DNA from: Vibrio mangrovi
GTDB taxonomy: Bacteria; Pseudomonadota; Gammaproteobacteria; Enterobacterales; Vibrionaceae
Assembly (NCBI RefSeq): GCF_024346955.1
Contig: NZ_AP024883.1
Location: 2,604,001-2,668,000, forward strand
DNA length: 64,000 nt
Direction of reading: 5' to 3'
Shown here: one piece after another, positions 1-7,947 of the stretch
How positions within the stretch are numbered: the first letter of the stretch is position 1
Layout: each line of letters begins with the position of its first letter
Notes under the pieces: model-generated
The model's database searches: none
Told to the model about the DNA's origin: nothing
What the model saw: the letters and a program-made list of their open reading frames with translations, nothing else
Position numbers and translations under genes: made by a program

Positions 1-1
1 G

Positions 2-478
2 GCTTTAATGGATCTGGGCATTCCCATGCTGACCGCACATATGATCGTATTCTGGCTTTCTCAGACATCGAATGTGACGCCGCCAATTGCACTGGCAGCA
101 TTTGCCGGAGCCGGTATCGCCAACGCCTCACCGATGCGTTCGGCGGTGCAGGCTTTCAAACTGGCACAGGGATTCTTCCTTATTCCGGCCATGATGGCAT
201 TTTCCGGTCTCATCTGGACCCAGACAGAAACCCCACTGGAGTTTATCGAATCGACCATCGCCTGCATCGCATTGATCGTCGCATTCGCCGGAGGAATTGA
301 AGGCTATCTGTTCCGCCCTATGTCAGGGATATATCGACTGATCTTTTTATTGCTGGCAGCGATCACGCTGCTGTTTCCTCACCCTTACCGATTGGCAGGC
401 ATTCTGTGTATTGCACTGCTTATTCTTTTCGAGTGGAAAAGAAACCGCCAGAAGAATACCCGGTTACAGGCTTCGTAG
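2..478 (+). CDS. TRAP transporter fused permease, C-terminal end (5' partial)
   Basis: This is the last roughly 158 codons of a membrane protein that runs in from before the window; the frame is open to base 2, so the ATG at base 8 is probably internal. The sequence holds the stretch SQTSNVTPPIALAAFAGAGI, typical of the large permease (DctM-like) subunit of TRAP transporters, followed by three or four more hydrophobic helices and a basic end. The extra C-terminal helices fit the fused 4TM/12TM TRAP permeases, which take up organic acids with a periplasmic binding protein. The substrate cannot be told from this end. A strong hairpin follows the stop codon. The family call is fairly secure; the fused type is inferred. 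Confidence 0.75.
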   Translation, partial: ALMDLGIPMLTAHMIVFWLSQTSNVTPPIALAAFAGAGIANASPMRSAVQAFKLAQGFFLIPAMMAFSGLIWTQTETPLEFIESTIACIALIVAFAGGIEGYLFRPMSGIYRLIFLLLAAITLLFPHPYRLAGILCIALLILFEWKRNRQKNTRLQAS

Positions 479-500
479 AATCAGAACATCACCGGCACAA

Positions 501-526
501 AAAAGGTTGGCAAAAGCCAACCTTTT
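501..526. terminator. Bidirectional rho-independent terminator
   Basis: A perfect 11-bp stem (AAAAGGTTGGC paired with GCCAACCTTTT) around a 4-nt loop lies between the convergent TRAP permease and grpE genes. The A-run on one side and T-run on the other let it work for both. Confidence 0.85.
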
Positions 527-587
527 CATTGGATGTTGATGAATCATTATTCGCATATCAAACAATTCACCCTCACCTGACTATACG

Positions 588-1205
588 TTACTTAGCAACC
601 ATAACCATCGCCGGACGAATCACTCGGCCATTCAGTTCATAGCCTTTTTGCATGACAAACATAACCGTGTTCGATTCATGATCGGGACTTTCCTGAATGG
701 ACATAGCCTGATGGAGTTCCGGATTAAACGTCTCTCCTTCAGGATTGATCTCTTTAAGACCAAACTTCTCAATTGTCCCGATAAACGTTTTGTGCGTCAG
801 TTCGACCCCTTCCAGAAGTGGTTTAATCACTTCATTCTCAGTATCTGCTGCCTGAATCGCACGCTCAAGATTATCAATCACCGGTAACAACTCTTCAGCA
901 AAACGACCCAACGCAAATTTACGCGCTTTATCGACTTCCTGCTCACTACGGCGGCGGATATTCTCTACCTCTGCCTGAGCTCGCAATACAGAGTCCTGTT
1001 GCTCTTTAACTTTATTTTCGCTGGAAAGCAGTGCGGCTTCCAACTGAGCAATTTTCGCATCCTGCTCATCAAGCTCTGGGGCATCGTTCTCATTCCACTC
1101 GATATCAGCGTCACTACCGACGACGACTTCAGCCTCAGTCTGTTCTTGCGCTACCGAATCCTGCTGCAGATCTTCTTCTTTGACTTTATTCTCTTCGTTG
1201 CTCAT
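588..1205 (-). CDS. grpE: Nucleotide exchange factor GrpE
   Basis: GrpE releases ADP from DnaK in the cytoplasmic DnaK-DnaJ-GrpE chaperone cycle. The 205-aa length is normal. The protein has an acidic, Gln/Glu-rich N-terminal tail (about 1-45), a long coiled coil (about 50-110) with the family sequence AEVENIRRRSEQEVDKARKF, and a C-terminal beta domain with FNPELHQAMS and GYELNGRVIRPAMV (about 155-205). The gene is monocistronic here, divergent from nadK, with a sigma-32-like promoter upstream. This fits heat-shock control. Confidence 0.97.
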   Translation of the reverse strand: MSNEENKVKEEDLQQDSVAQEQTEAEVVVGSDADIEWNENDAPELDEQDAKIAQLEAALLSSENKVKEQQDSVLRAQAEVENIRRRSEQEVDKARKFALGRFAEELLPVIDNLERAIQAADTENEVIKPLLEGVELTHKTFIGTIEKFGLKEINPEGETFNPELHQAMSIQESPDHESNTVMFVMQKGYELNGRVIRPAMVMVAK

Positions 1206-1291
1206 GATATCTCCAGAGTTCCATGATCTTTTGTATTGATGATTCTACATTCAACACACTAAACATTCGCATAAAAGCATAACTTGCCTTT

Positions 1292-1321
1292 ATTATGGGG
1301 ATGAAGATTCCTGATTCAAGC
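1292..1321 (-). promoter_or_regulatory. Sigma-32 (heat-shock) promoter of grpE
   Basis: Read on the minus strand, CTTGAA is followed after 14 nt by CCCCATAAT, which matches the sigma-32 consensus (CTTGAAA, 11-16 nt, CCCCATNT). It lies about 87-116 bases upstream of the grpE start. The element is visible directly; its activity is inferred from consensus and from the gene it precedes. Confidence 0.8.
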
Positions 1322-1341
1322 CTAATTCGATTGGAAACATT

Positions 1342-2226
1342 ATGAAAAAATCTTTTGGCGTGATAGCCATCATTGGTAAACCACGGGACCAGTCTGCCAT
1401 CCAAACGCATCGCGAGTTATATCAGTGGTTGTCAGAACAGGGATACACCGTATTTATCGATGATCGCCTCAGTAGTATTCTGACCGATATTCCGCCGCAA
1501 AATTTTTCGTCTTTACTTGAGCTGGGGAAAAAAGCCGACCTGGCGATTGCAGTTGGTGGTGACGGCAATATGCTCGGTGCTGCCAGAGTTCTTTCCCGTT
1601 TCGATATCCGGGTGATCGGTGTCAACCGGGGCAATCTGGGCTTCCTCACTGATTTAAATCCCGAAGATTTTCAGGCAGCATTACAGAAAGTACTCGCAGG
1701 CGAATATATTGAAGAAGAACGCTTTCTGCTTGAAACCGAAATTCATCGCCACGGACAGATCAAAAGCCATAATGCTGCGCTGAACGAGGCCGTGCTGCAC
1801 CCCGGGAAAATTGCACACATGATCGAATTTGAGGTGTATATCAATGACGCTTTCGCTTTTTCCCAGCGTTCTGACGGCCTGATTATTTCGACACCAACCG
1901 GTTCAACGGCTTATTCACTTTCCGGCGGCGGGCCAATTCTGTCTCCGAGTCTCAGTGCGATTTCACTGGTACCGATGTTTCCGCATACGCTGTCATCCCG
2001 GCCACTGGTCGTTGACAGTGACTCCCGGATCAAACTGGTAGTTTCCCCCAATAACCGGGGAACTCAGGAGATCAGTTGTGACGGGCAGGTTTCTCTGCCG
2101 GTTTCTCCGGGAGATGAAGTCATTATCTACCGGAGCCCGAATAAACTCCATCTGATCCATCCCAAAGATTACAGCTATTATCACGTCCTGCGAAACAAAC
2201 TGGGCTGGTCGAGTAAGTTGTTCTAA
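1342..2226 (+). CDS. nadK: NAD kinase
   Basis: NadK phosphorylates NAD to NADP with ATP in the cytoplasm. The 294-aa length is usual for gammaproteobacterial enzymes. The diagnostic GGDGN motif is at residues 72-76, the NE motif near 148-149, and the Gly-rich STPTGSTAYSLS segment at about 183-194. The gene is divergent from grpE and lies just upstream of recN. The same arrangement occurs in Escherichia coli and other Vibrio genomes. Start chosen at ATG 1342, in agreement with family length. Confidence 0.97.
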   Translation: MKKSFGVIAIIGKPRDQSAIQTHRELYQWLSEQGYTVFIDDRLSSILTDIPPQNFSSLLELGKKADLAIAVGGDGNMLGAARVLSRFDIRVIGVNRGNLGFLTDLNPEDFQAALQKVLAGEYIEEERFLLETEIHRHGQIKSHNAALNEAVLHPGKIAHMIEFEVYINDAFAFSQRSDGLIISTPTGSTAYSLSGGGPILSPSLSAISLVPMFPHTLSSRPLVVDSDSRIKLVVSPNNRGTQEISCDGQVSLPVSPGDEVIIYRSPNKLHLIHPKDYSYYHVLRNKLGWSSKLF

Positions 2227-2279
2227 AGCGTCATTCACACACCTGACAAACTGGTGAAAATAAAATCACCAAACATCTT

Positions 2280-2321
2280 TACTGTATAAAGAAACAGTAT
2301 ATACTGTTTCTTTATACAGTA
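2280..2321 (+). promoter_or_regulatory. Tandem LexA (SOS) boxes of recN
   Basis: Two CTGT-N8-ACAG boxes lie at 2282-2297 and 2304-2319. Together they form a perfect 40-bp palindrome (2281-2320), and the two box sequences are exact reverse complements of each other. They end 25 bases before the recN start codon. recN is a classic LexA-repressed gene with two or three boxes in E. coli. The boxes are visible; LexA binding is inferred. Confidence 0.92.
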
Positions 2322-2345
2322 TTGGTAAAATATACAGGTGTGAAT

Positions 2346-4013
2346 ATGCTGGCTCATTTAAGTGTCAATAATTTTGCAATCGTAAAATCATTACAGTTAG
2401 AACTTTCACAGGGAATGACCACTATTACCGGGGAAACCGGTGCGGGGAAGTCTATTGCTATCGACGCACTTAGTCTGTGTCTCGGTGGCAGAGCTGAAGC
2501 CAGTATGGTCCGCCAGGGAGAAGAAAAGACCGAAGTCTGTGCTGCATTTCTTCTTGATCACAATCTGCATGCCACCCGCTGGCTTGAAGACAATGAACTG
2601 TTAGACGGTACTGAATGTATTCTCCGCCGGGTAATCACCAAAGAAGGTCGTTCCCGGGCATTTATCAACGGCAATCCAGTCCCGATTTCACAGTTAAAGT
2701 CTCTCGGGCAGCTTTTAATTAATATTCACGGTCAACATGCGCATCAGCAACTGATGAAAAGTGAGCATCAGCTTACTATGCTGGATCAATATGCCGGTCA
2801 TACCGAACTCCTGAAAAAAACTCGTCTGGCTTATCAAGACTGGCGTCAGTCCAGCAATGAACTCAAACAGCTACGGGAAAACAGCCAACAGAATCAGGCA
2901 CAGGTTCAGTTGCTGGAATATCAAATCAAAGAGCTGGACGAACTATCAATCGGTGAAGATGAGTTTGCTGAACTGGAACAGGAATACAAACGCCTGACCA
3001 ACAGTGGTGAACTTATCACTCATAGCCAAAATGCCATTCAGCTATTGAATGAAGGAGAAGAAGTCAACGCGATCGGTTTGCTGCAATCAACCAGCCAGAT
3101 ACTGATTCAGTTAGCGGAACTGGATGAGAAAATGGCAGTGCTACCTTCAATGATTGCAGAAGCATTGATTCAGTTGGAAGAAGCCAACAGTGAGCTACGT
3201 GGTTACCTGGATCGTATTGAAGTCGATCCTGAACAAATGGCGTATATCGAAGACCGTTATTCCAAAGTGATGTCACTGGCACGTAAACACTATGTCCTGC
3301 CAGAAGATCTGTATGAACATCACCAAAGCCTGTTACAGCAAATCGCAGCACTTGACTGCTCTGATGAAAAGCTTGAACAACTTGAAAGTGCCGTAGCAGA
3401 AAAGTATCAGTCATTCGTCAACCGGGCAGAAAAACTGCATCAGTCCAGAATGCGTTACGCCAAAGAACTCAACAAATTAATCAGTCAGAGTATGCACGAA
3501 CTGAGCATGGAGAAAGCCAAGTTCCAGATTGAAATACAACACGACGGTAACCATCCGTCACCACTAGGATTCGATTCAGTCTGTTTCATGGTATCGACTA
3601 ACCCGGGCCAGCCTCTGCAACCGATCACCAAAGTTGCATCGGGTGGTGAACTTTCCCGGATATCACTGGCAATTCAGGTTATTACGGCTCAAAAAGTCGA
3701 AACACCGAGTTTGATCTTCGATGAAGTTGATGTTGGTATCAGTGGCCCGACGGCAGCGGTTGTCGGAAAAATGTTGCGTCAGTTAGGTGAATCAACTCAA
3801 GTCCTGTGTGTAACGCATCTGCCGCAGGTTGCCGGCTGTGGGCATCAACAACTTTTCGTTGCCAAGCAAAGTAAAGGCGGAAAAACAGAAACCCAGATGC
3901 TCAAACTGGATACTCAACAACGCGTTGAAGAACTAGCAAGATTGCTCGGCGGAAGTCAAATTACCGAAACAACGCTGGCTAATGCAAAAGAATTACTTCT
4001 TGTTGCAGCATAA
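2346..4013 (+). CDS. recN: DNA repair protein RecN
   Basis: RecN is an SMC-like ATPase that acts in recombinational repair of double-strand breaks. From ATG 2346 the protein has 555 aa and begins MLAHLSVNNFAIV, matching known RecN N-termini; the frame could be extended to a TTG at 2322 but that would run almost into the LexA boxes. Walker A GETGAGKS is at residues 29-36, a long coiled coil fills about 150-390, the signature ASGGELSR is near 431 and Walker B LIFDEVDVGISG near 457. A GGTG sequence (2337-2340) is a plausible ribosome site. Confidence 0.96.
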   Translation: MLAHLSVNNFAIVKSLQLELSQGMTTITGETGAGKSIAIDALSLCLGGRAEASMVRQGEEKTEVCAAFLLDHNLHATRWLEDNELLDGTECILRRVITKEGRSRAFINGNPVPISQLKSLGQLLINIHGQHAHQQLMKSEHQLTMLDQYAGHTELLKKTRLAYQDWRQSSNELKQLRENSQQNQAQVQLLEYQIKELDELSIGEDEFAELEQEYKRLTNSGELITHSQNAIQLLNEGEEVNAIGLLQSTSQILIQLAELDEKMAVLPSMIAEALIQLEEANSELRGYLDRIEVDPEQMAYIEDRYSKVMSLARKHYVLPEDLYEHHQSLLQQIAALDCSDEKLEQLESAVAEKYQSFVNRAEKLHQSRMRYAKELNKLISQSMHELSMEKAKFQIEIQHDGNHPSPLGFDSVCFMVSTNPGQPLQPITKVASGGELSRISLAIQVITAQKVETPSLIFDEVDVGISGPTAAVVGKMLRQLGESTQVLCVTHLPQVAGCGHQQLFVAKQSKGGKTETQMLKLDTQQRVEELARLLGGSQITETTLANAKELLLVAA

Positions 4014-4051
4014 TTAGTCTTCAATTTATTCATCTCTATTATCTAAATTCT

Positions 4052-4097
4052 AAATGTCGGGCTTTTTTATGAAGAAAACCTTCAGCCCGACATTTTA
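4052..4097 (+). terminator. Terminator after recN
   Basis: An inverted repeat (AAATGTCGGGCT with AGCCCGACATTTT) with a loop of about 20 nt is followed by a T-rich run, 40 bases after the recN stop. Confidence 0.75.
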
Positions 4098-4209
4098 TTT
4101 TGATTATTTTTCTAGTTTGATCTTAACTTAACAGAAAATTTATATAGAATGTGCCGCGATTTACCATCGCTAATTATAAAAGACACATTACAAATAATAA
4201 ATTCACATT

Positions 4210-4959
4210 ATGTTAAGAGAACAATGCATAGAACACATTGATAAAAACATCAATGGTGTTATAAAAATCATCGACCAGAAAAACACTTATTGGCTTAAAA
4301 TAGGTGGAGAAGAGAAATCAAACTTTATCCGGAAAATATCCTCAATCGCCGGAAAGCTTAATTTACTCTCATTCTTTCAGTCAAAAGCAACCATGAATTC
4401 ACTGTCCCGTTTTGAGCATGAAAAGTCGATGCTGCTCTACCTGAACTCAATTGGCTTTCAGGTTCCACAAATTACACTGGAGGGACGACATTTCTTTGTG
4501 ACTCCTGATCAGGGATGTCCTATCTCTCAGATCGATGCTGACCGGATAACCGATGAAACTCTGGCACAACTTTTCTCTCTCTTTGCCCGGTTACATAACG
4601 CAGATATTGCCCATGGTCGGCCAGCGCTGCGCGATATACTGATCGATCAGCACAACCAACTGAGCTTAATTGATTTCGAAGAGTCAATCATGCATGCCAG
4701 TCCGATGCTAAAAGCCAGAGATATTTATCTGTTGCTGATGGATTTATGTCGTATCGAACATATAACCCTCGAACAAAAAAGAAAAGCCCTGCTCAGTTGG
4801 AGGCAGCAGGTTTCCGAAGATCACTGGACGAGTCTGTTAGAAATTCATCAATTACTACATAAATTTAAATTTCTTGCCCATATTGTTTTGTGTTTCAAGC
4901 AAAAGAATAAGTTAAGTAAACAACTACTGGAAACGTGCCATCTATTTAATACACTCTGA
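4210..4959 (+). CDS. Protein-kinase-fold protein (LPS-core-kinase-like)
   Basis: The 249-aa product has the catalytic pattern of small bacterial kinase-fold proteins: HGRPALRDI near residues 135-143 (a variant of the catalytic HxD loop) and LIDFEES near 153-159 (in place of DFG). It has no signal peptide or membrane segment. Similar proteins include Kdo/heptose kinases of lipopolysaccharide core assembly and Bud32-like kinases, and either role would be cytoplasmic. The exact substrate is unknown to me. It stands alone between recN and bamE, is AT-rich, and its basic, polar C-terminus is poorly conserved in type. Confidence 0.55.
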   Translation: MLREQCIEHIDKNINGVIKIIDQKNTYWLKIGGEEKSNFIRKISSIAGKLNLLSFFQSKATMNSLSRFEHEKSMLLYLNSIGFQVPQITLEGRHFFVTPDQGCPISQIDADRITDETLAQLFSLFARLHNADIAHGRPALRDILIDQHNQLSLIDFEESIMHASPMLKARDIYLLLMDLCRIEHITLEQKRKALLSWRQQVSEDHWTSLLEIHQLLHKFKFLAHIVLCFKQKNKLSKQLLETCHLFNTL

Positions 4960-5433
4960 TAACATTAATTCAAATATTAGCATCAGTTAAAATAGATAAT
5001 TCAAAGATATAAACTCTGATATTTCTCAATATCTCATTTCAAATATTGAATCGCGAACAGAATATGATTCATTCACTGATAACTGAGATACCGGGAATAC
5101 AAAAAATAATAACGATGAATTAAAGCGTTATTTTTAAACAATCGATACTGAAAACCGGCATACACCTTCAGGCAACCGCAGGGATCGCAGCCTGAAGGCA
5201 CACAACACCTACAAGGTGAAGTCCTGTCAAATCATTCTCCAGAAAGCCAGGCAATATGTCCATTAAGGCATATAATGAATCATATTGATGAAAAAAATCG
5301 ATCCGATGCAACAAAATCCAAAATTTGTAGTCTGAGTATATGGCAAGATGGCGGGGAATCCTTTTACTTCTTCACCAAGCTTGTTTATTATCAGCCAAGC
5401 GTTAACTCTAAATGACAATGTAGTAAACAAACT
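4960..5433. other. Non-coding gap with small inverted repeats
   Basis: No gene is visible in these 474 bases. An inverted repeat CCTTCAGGC/GCCTGAAGG (5165-5173 and 5190-5198) lies in the only GC-richer patch. It could be the terminator of the kinase-like gene or part of a small RNA. The last 100 bases should hold the bamE promoter, but I see no clear -35/-10 pair. Confidence 0.4.
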
Positions 5434-5796
5434 ATGCAACTTAAGAAGTATCTCATTACCGCATCGTTAGCGATATTTATCCTGAGTGGATGTTCATCGG
5501 TTACCGATATGTTGGTTTACCGTATTGATATCAATCAGGGAAACTATGTTGATCAACAGGCAGTTGATCAACTGAAATTCGGCATGACCAAGCAGCAGGT
5601 ACGTTATGTCCTCGGCTCACCCATGTTGGTTGAGAATGGTTATCCGGATACCTGGTACTACATCTATCATCATGTCGCGGGACATGAAGATCCGATCCAG
5701 AAGAATCTGATAGTCAGATTTGATAAAACTGGTTCACTGATTCACCTTGCTGGTGACTTTAATAATAGTGACAACTTCTTTGAAAGCATCCAGTAA
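5434..5796 (+). CDS. bamE: Outer membrane assembly lipoprotein BamE (SmpA)
   Basis: BamE is a lipoprotein of the BAM complex that inserts beta-barrel proteins into the outer membrane. The 120-aa protein has a signal peptide with lipobox LSGC (Cys20), then the conserved QGNYVDQQAVDQLKFGMTK and the PDTWYYIYH segment typical of the SmpA/OmlA fold. Length and position next to rnfH-ratA-smpB agree with other gammaproteobacteria. It converges on rnfH with a shared terminator. Confidence 0.96.
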   Translation: MQLKKYLITASLAIFILSGCSSVTDMLVYRIDINQGNYVDQQAVDQLKFGMTKQQVRYVLGSPMLVENGYPDTWYYIYHHVAGHEDPIQKNLIVRFDKTGSLIHLAGDFNNSDNFFESIQ

Positions 5797-5804
5797 ATAT
5801 TCAT

Positions 5805-5830
5805 AAAAAAGCCCGCAATGCGGGCTTTTT
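5805..5830. terminator. Bidirectional terminator between bamE and rnfH
   Basis: A GCCCGC-AAT-GCGGGC hairpin flanked by an A-run and a T-run lies between the convergent genes. Confidence 0.9.
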
Positions 5831-5839
5831 CAATATTCA

Positions 5840-6199
5840 TTAATCTTGCTGCTGCTTTTTGAGTGGATTCGGTTTTCCACCGGTCACCGGATCAGCTTTT
5901 CCGGCAACCTTTGCCTGTTCAGCCCGCTTCCTGCGAATCTCTTTCGGATCAGCCAGCAGAGGGCGATAAATTTCAATCCGATCTCTGTCGCGAACTGTCG
6001 AATCCAGCTTCACATTACGGCTGAAAATACCCACTTTATTCTTTTCCAGATCAATTTCCGGATACATACTCAGTACACCGGAATGGCGGATAATCTCTTC
6101 CACCGTCATCGACTGAGCCACAACCAGCGACAGAACCCGCTGCTCATGAGGAAGCGCATATACAACTTCAACGTGAATAGTACTGGCTTCATCCGTCAT
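5840..6199 (-). CDS. rnfH: RnfH family ubiquitin-fold protein (RatB)
   Basis: The 119-aa product matches the RnfH/UPF0125 family: an N-terminal VEVVYALPHEQ strand, GIFSRNVKLDSTVRDRDRIEIYRPL in the centre of a beta-grasp fold, and a basic Lys/Arg-rich tail. The family's molecular function is not settled. It is found either with rnf genes or with ratA. Here its ATG overlaps the stop codon of ratA by 4 bases (ATGA), so the two are probably translationally coupled. Confidence 0.93.
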   Translation of the reverse strand: MTDEASTIHVEVVYALPHEQRVLSLVVAQSMTVEEIIRHSGVLSMYPEIDLEKNKVGIFSRNVKLDSTVRDRDRIEIYRPLLADPKEIRRKRAEQAKVAGKADPVTGGKPNPLKKQQQD

Positions 6200-6627
6200 A
6201 CATATACCTGCTTTGCCCGCTTGGTAAAAGCATTCACCATATTATTGGTCAGCTCATGAAACACCTTACCGAATGCCAGCTCAATCATCTTACTGGAAAA
6301 CTCAAATTCAAGTTTCAGTTCGACTTTGCAGGCTAGTTCATCCAATGGTGTAAAATACCAGCCGCCACGCAGCATCTTAAACGGCCCATCAACCAGATCC
6401 ATTAAAATGGCTTCACCTGTTTTTAACTGATTCGATGTGGTAAAGGTTTTGCTGATGCCTGCTTTAGACACGTCAACAGCAGCGACCATCTTGTCAGAAT
6501 TCGATTCAATCACTCTCGCGCCGGAACATCCTGGTAAGAACTCAGGATAACGCATCACATCATTGACTAAATTAAACATCTGTTCAGCGCTAAACGATAC
6601 CAGTGCAGAACGACTCACCTGCTTCAT
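6196..6627 (-). CDS. ratA: RatA, START-fold ribosome-association protein
   Basis: RatA is a START-like protein; in E. coli it was described as a toxin that blocks 70S assembly by binding the 50S subunit, while homologs (Coq10 type) bind ubiquinone. The start is placed at MKQVSRSALVSFSAEQMF (143 aa), the family N-terminus. A longer frame reaches 6684 but adds residues absent from the family. The motifs NDVMRYPEFLPGCSGARV and FEFSSKMIELAFGKVF are typical. Divergent from smpB, as in other gammaproteobacteria. Confidence 0.93.
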   Translation of the reverse strand: MKQVSRSALVSFSAEQMFNLVNDVMRYPEFLPGCSGARVIESNSDKMVAAVDVSKAGISKTFTTSNQLKTGEAILMDLVDGPFKMLRGGWYFTPLDELACKVELKLEFEFSSKMIELAFGKVFHELTNNMVNAFTKRAKQVYV

Positions 6628-6847
6628 AGATGCTCCTTCATTCCTCTTTACATCCAAGCGGTGTGATTTTACTGTGATACACAAGTGAGCTCAAGGTCAG
6701 TGTGAAAACCCGGCTCATACAAAGACGAAAGTTGTACTCTGAAAAGAGTCGTTCCTGCCATTCTTATACCTCAATCACGTATATTTCGAGTCAATTCAAA
6801 CAAAAGGATTTCCCAACACACACGCAATCCGTATAATACGCCCCACT

Positions 6848-7327
6848 ATGGTAAAGAAAAAATCAAAAGCAGGGAGCAACACAATTGCTCTCAACAAGAA
6901 AGCCCGCCACGAATATTTCATTGAAGATGAGATAGAAGCAGGTCTGGAGCTTCAGGGCTGGGAAGTCAAATCACTTCGCCAGGGCAAAGCCAATATCGCA
7001 GAAAGCTATGTGTTCCTGCGTGGCGGAGAAGCATTTATCTCCGGCATGAGCATCACGCCACTGCAACAGGCTTCAACACACGTCGTCGCAAATCCGACCC
7101 GGGTGCGTAAACTGCTGCTTTCCCGACGCGAACTCGATAACTTATTCGGACGCATTAACCGTGAAGGGATGACCTTAACAGCGCTATCGCTGTATTGGTC
7201 CCGTTCATGGGTCAAGATAAAAATCGGGGTCGCCAAAGGTAAGAAGCTGCACGACAAACGTGACACGGTCAAAGACAGAGACTGGCAACGGCAAAAGGAC
7301 CGGGTCATGAAGAGCTCTCTGCGCTAA
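6848..7327 (+). CDS. smpB: SsrA-binding protein SmpB
   Basis: SmpB binds tmRNA and delivers it to stalled ribosomes for trans-translation. The 159-aa product is of normal length, has the family N-terminus with IALNKKARHEYFIEDEIEAG, the central ELQGWEVKSLRQGKANIAES and the basic C-terminal tail that enters the mRNA channel. A TATAAT sequence at 6831-6836 lies just before the start codon. The tmRNA gene follows 68 bases after the stop. Confidence 0.97.
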   Translation: MVKKKSKAGSNTIALNKKARHEYFIEDEIEAGLELQGWEVKSLRQGKANIAESYVFLRGGEAFISGMSITPLQQASTHVVANPTRVRKLLLSRRELDNLFGRINREGMTLTALSLYWSRSWVKIKIGVAKGKKLHDKRDTVKDRDWQRQKDRVMKSSLR

Positions 7328-7352
7328 ACTTAACCATATGATTGTGCAGTAC

Positions 7353-7380
7353 TAGACACCGGGAGCAATTCTGGTAGTAT
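7353..7380 (+). promoter_or_regulatory. Probable ssrA promoter
   Basis: TAGACA (7353-7358) and TAGTAT (7375-7380) are separated by 16 bases and lie 15 bases before the mature 5' end of tmRNA. It is a reasonable sigma-70 promoter by eye. Confidence 0.5.
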
Positions 7381-7395
7381 GCACACTCTACCTCT

Positions 7396-7761
7396 GGGGC
7401 TGATTCAGGATTCGACGGGAATTTTGCAGTCTGAGGTGCATGCCGAGGTGCGGTAGGCCTCGTTAACAAACCGCAAAAAAATAGTCGCAAACGACGAAAA
7501 CTACGCACTAGCAGCTTAATAACCTGCTCAGAGCCCTTCTGCCCTAGCCTCCGCTTGTAGGACGGGGAGTTCAGAAGGTCAAAAACAATCAAGCTGGCGT
7601 GGATTCCCCCACCTGAGGGATGAAGCGTAAGATCTAATTCAGGTTAGCTATTCATTCGCGTGTCGGTTCGCAGGTGGTAGTGAAATTAAAGATCGACTAA
7701 GCATGTAGTACCAAAGATGAATGGTTTTCGGACGCGGGTTCAACTCCCGCCAGCTCCACCA
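7396..7761 (+). ncRNA. ssrA: tmRNA (SsrA)
   Basis: The 366-nt gene starts GGGGCTGATTCAGGATTCGA and ends with a T-arm (GGTTCAACTCCCGCC) and acceptor strand ending in CCA; both ends pair as the alanyl tRNA-like domain. The tag frame begins with GCA at 7487 and encodes ANDENYALAA, stopping at TAA 7517-7519. The RNA rescues stalled ribosomes with SmpB. Its 3' end is the insertion site of the following island and is kept intact at the left junction. Confidence 0.98.
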
Positions 7762-7804
7762 AATCATAGTTTAAAGACGTCCTCGGGCGTCTTTTTTCTT
7801 GCCT
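7756..7804 (+). repeat. Left attachment site (attL) at the ssrA 3' end
   Basis: A 28-bp sequence beginning CCACCAAATCATAGTTTAAA is exactly repeated at 25466-25493. After one mismatch the identity continues for 20 more bases. The left copy includes the ssrA CCA end. Confidence 0.9.
7773..7797 (+). terminator. Terminator of ssrA, inside the att repeat
   Basis: AAAGACG and CGTCTTT pair around a short GC-rich loop and are followed by six T residues. Because the hairpin is part of the attachment repeat, a copy also exists at 25483-25507. Integration therefore keeps a terminator behind ssrA. Confidence 0.8.
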
Positions 7805-7881
7805 GCAACAACCAAAAATCAATAACTTACGATATGTTATGGTCTTTTACAGTCCAGAGTAGATTTGCAAAATCCAGCATT

Positions 7882-7936
7882 TTTAGGAACACTAATAGGA
7901 ACACCAACCAAAATTCCCGTTTTCAGTGTTCCTAAA
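7882..7936. repeat. Inverted repeat pair upstream of the integrase
   Basis: TTTAGGAACACT (7882-7893) and its perfect reverse complement AGTGTTCCTAAA (7925-7936) flank a further direct copy AGGAACACC (7897-7905). They sit between the att core and the integrase start. This is the place expected for integrase arm-binding sites or for a repressor of the integrase promoter. Copies recur near the right end. Confidence 0.7.
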
Positions 7937-7947
7937 AGAGTATCCCT

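Noticed and set aside
6196..6684. Longer ratA start at 6684
   Set aside because: The extra 19 residues are not typical of RatA and the ATG at 6627 matches the family N-terminus.
7305..7592. 95-codon minus-strand frame over ssrA
   Set aside because: It is antisense to the tmRNA gene and the smpB end.
7717..7935. Open frame beginning in the ssrA 3' end
   Set aside because: It overlaps the tmRNA tRNA-like domain, attL and the integrase control region.
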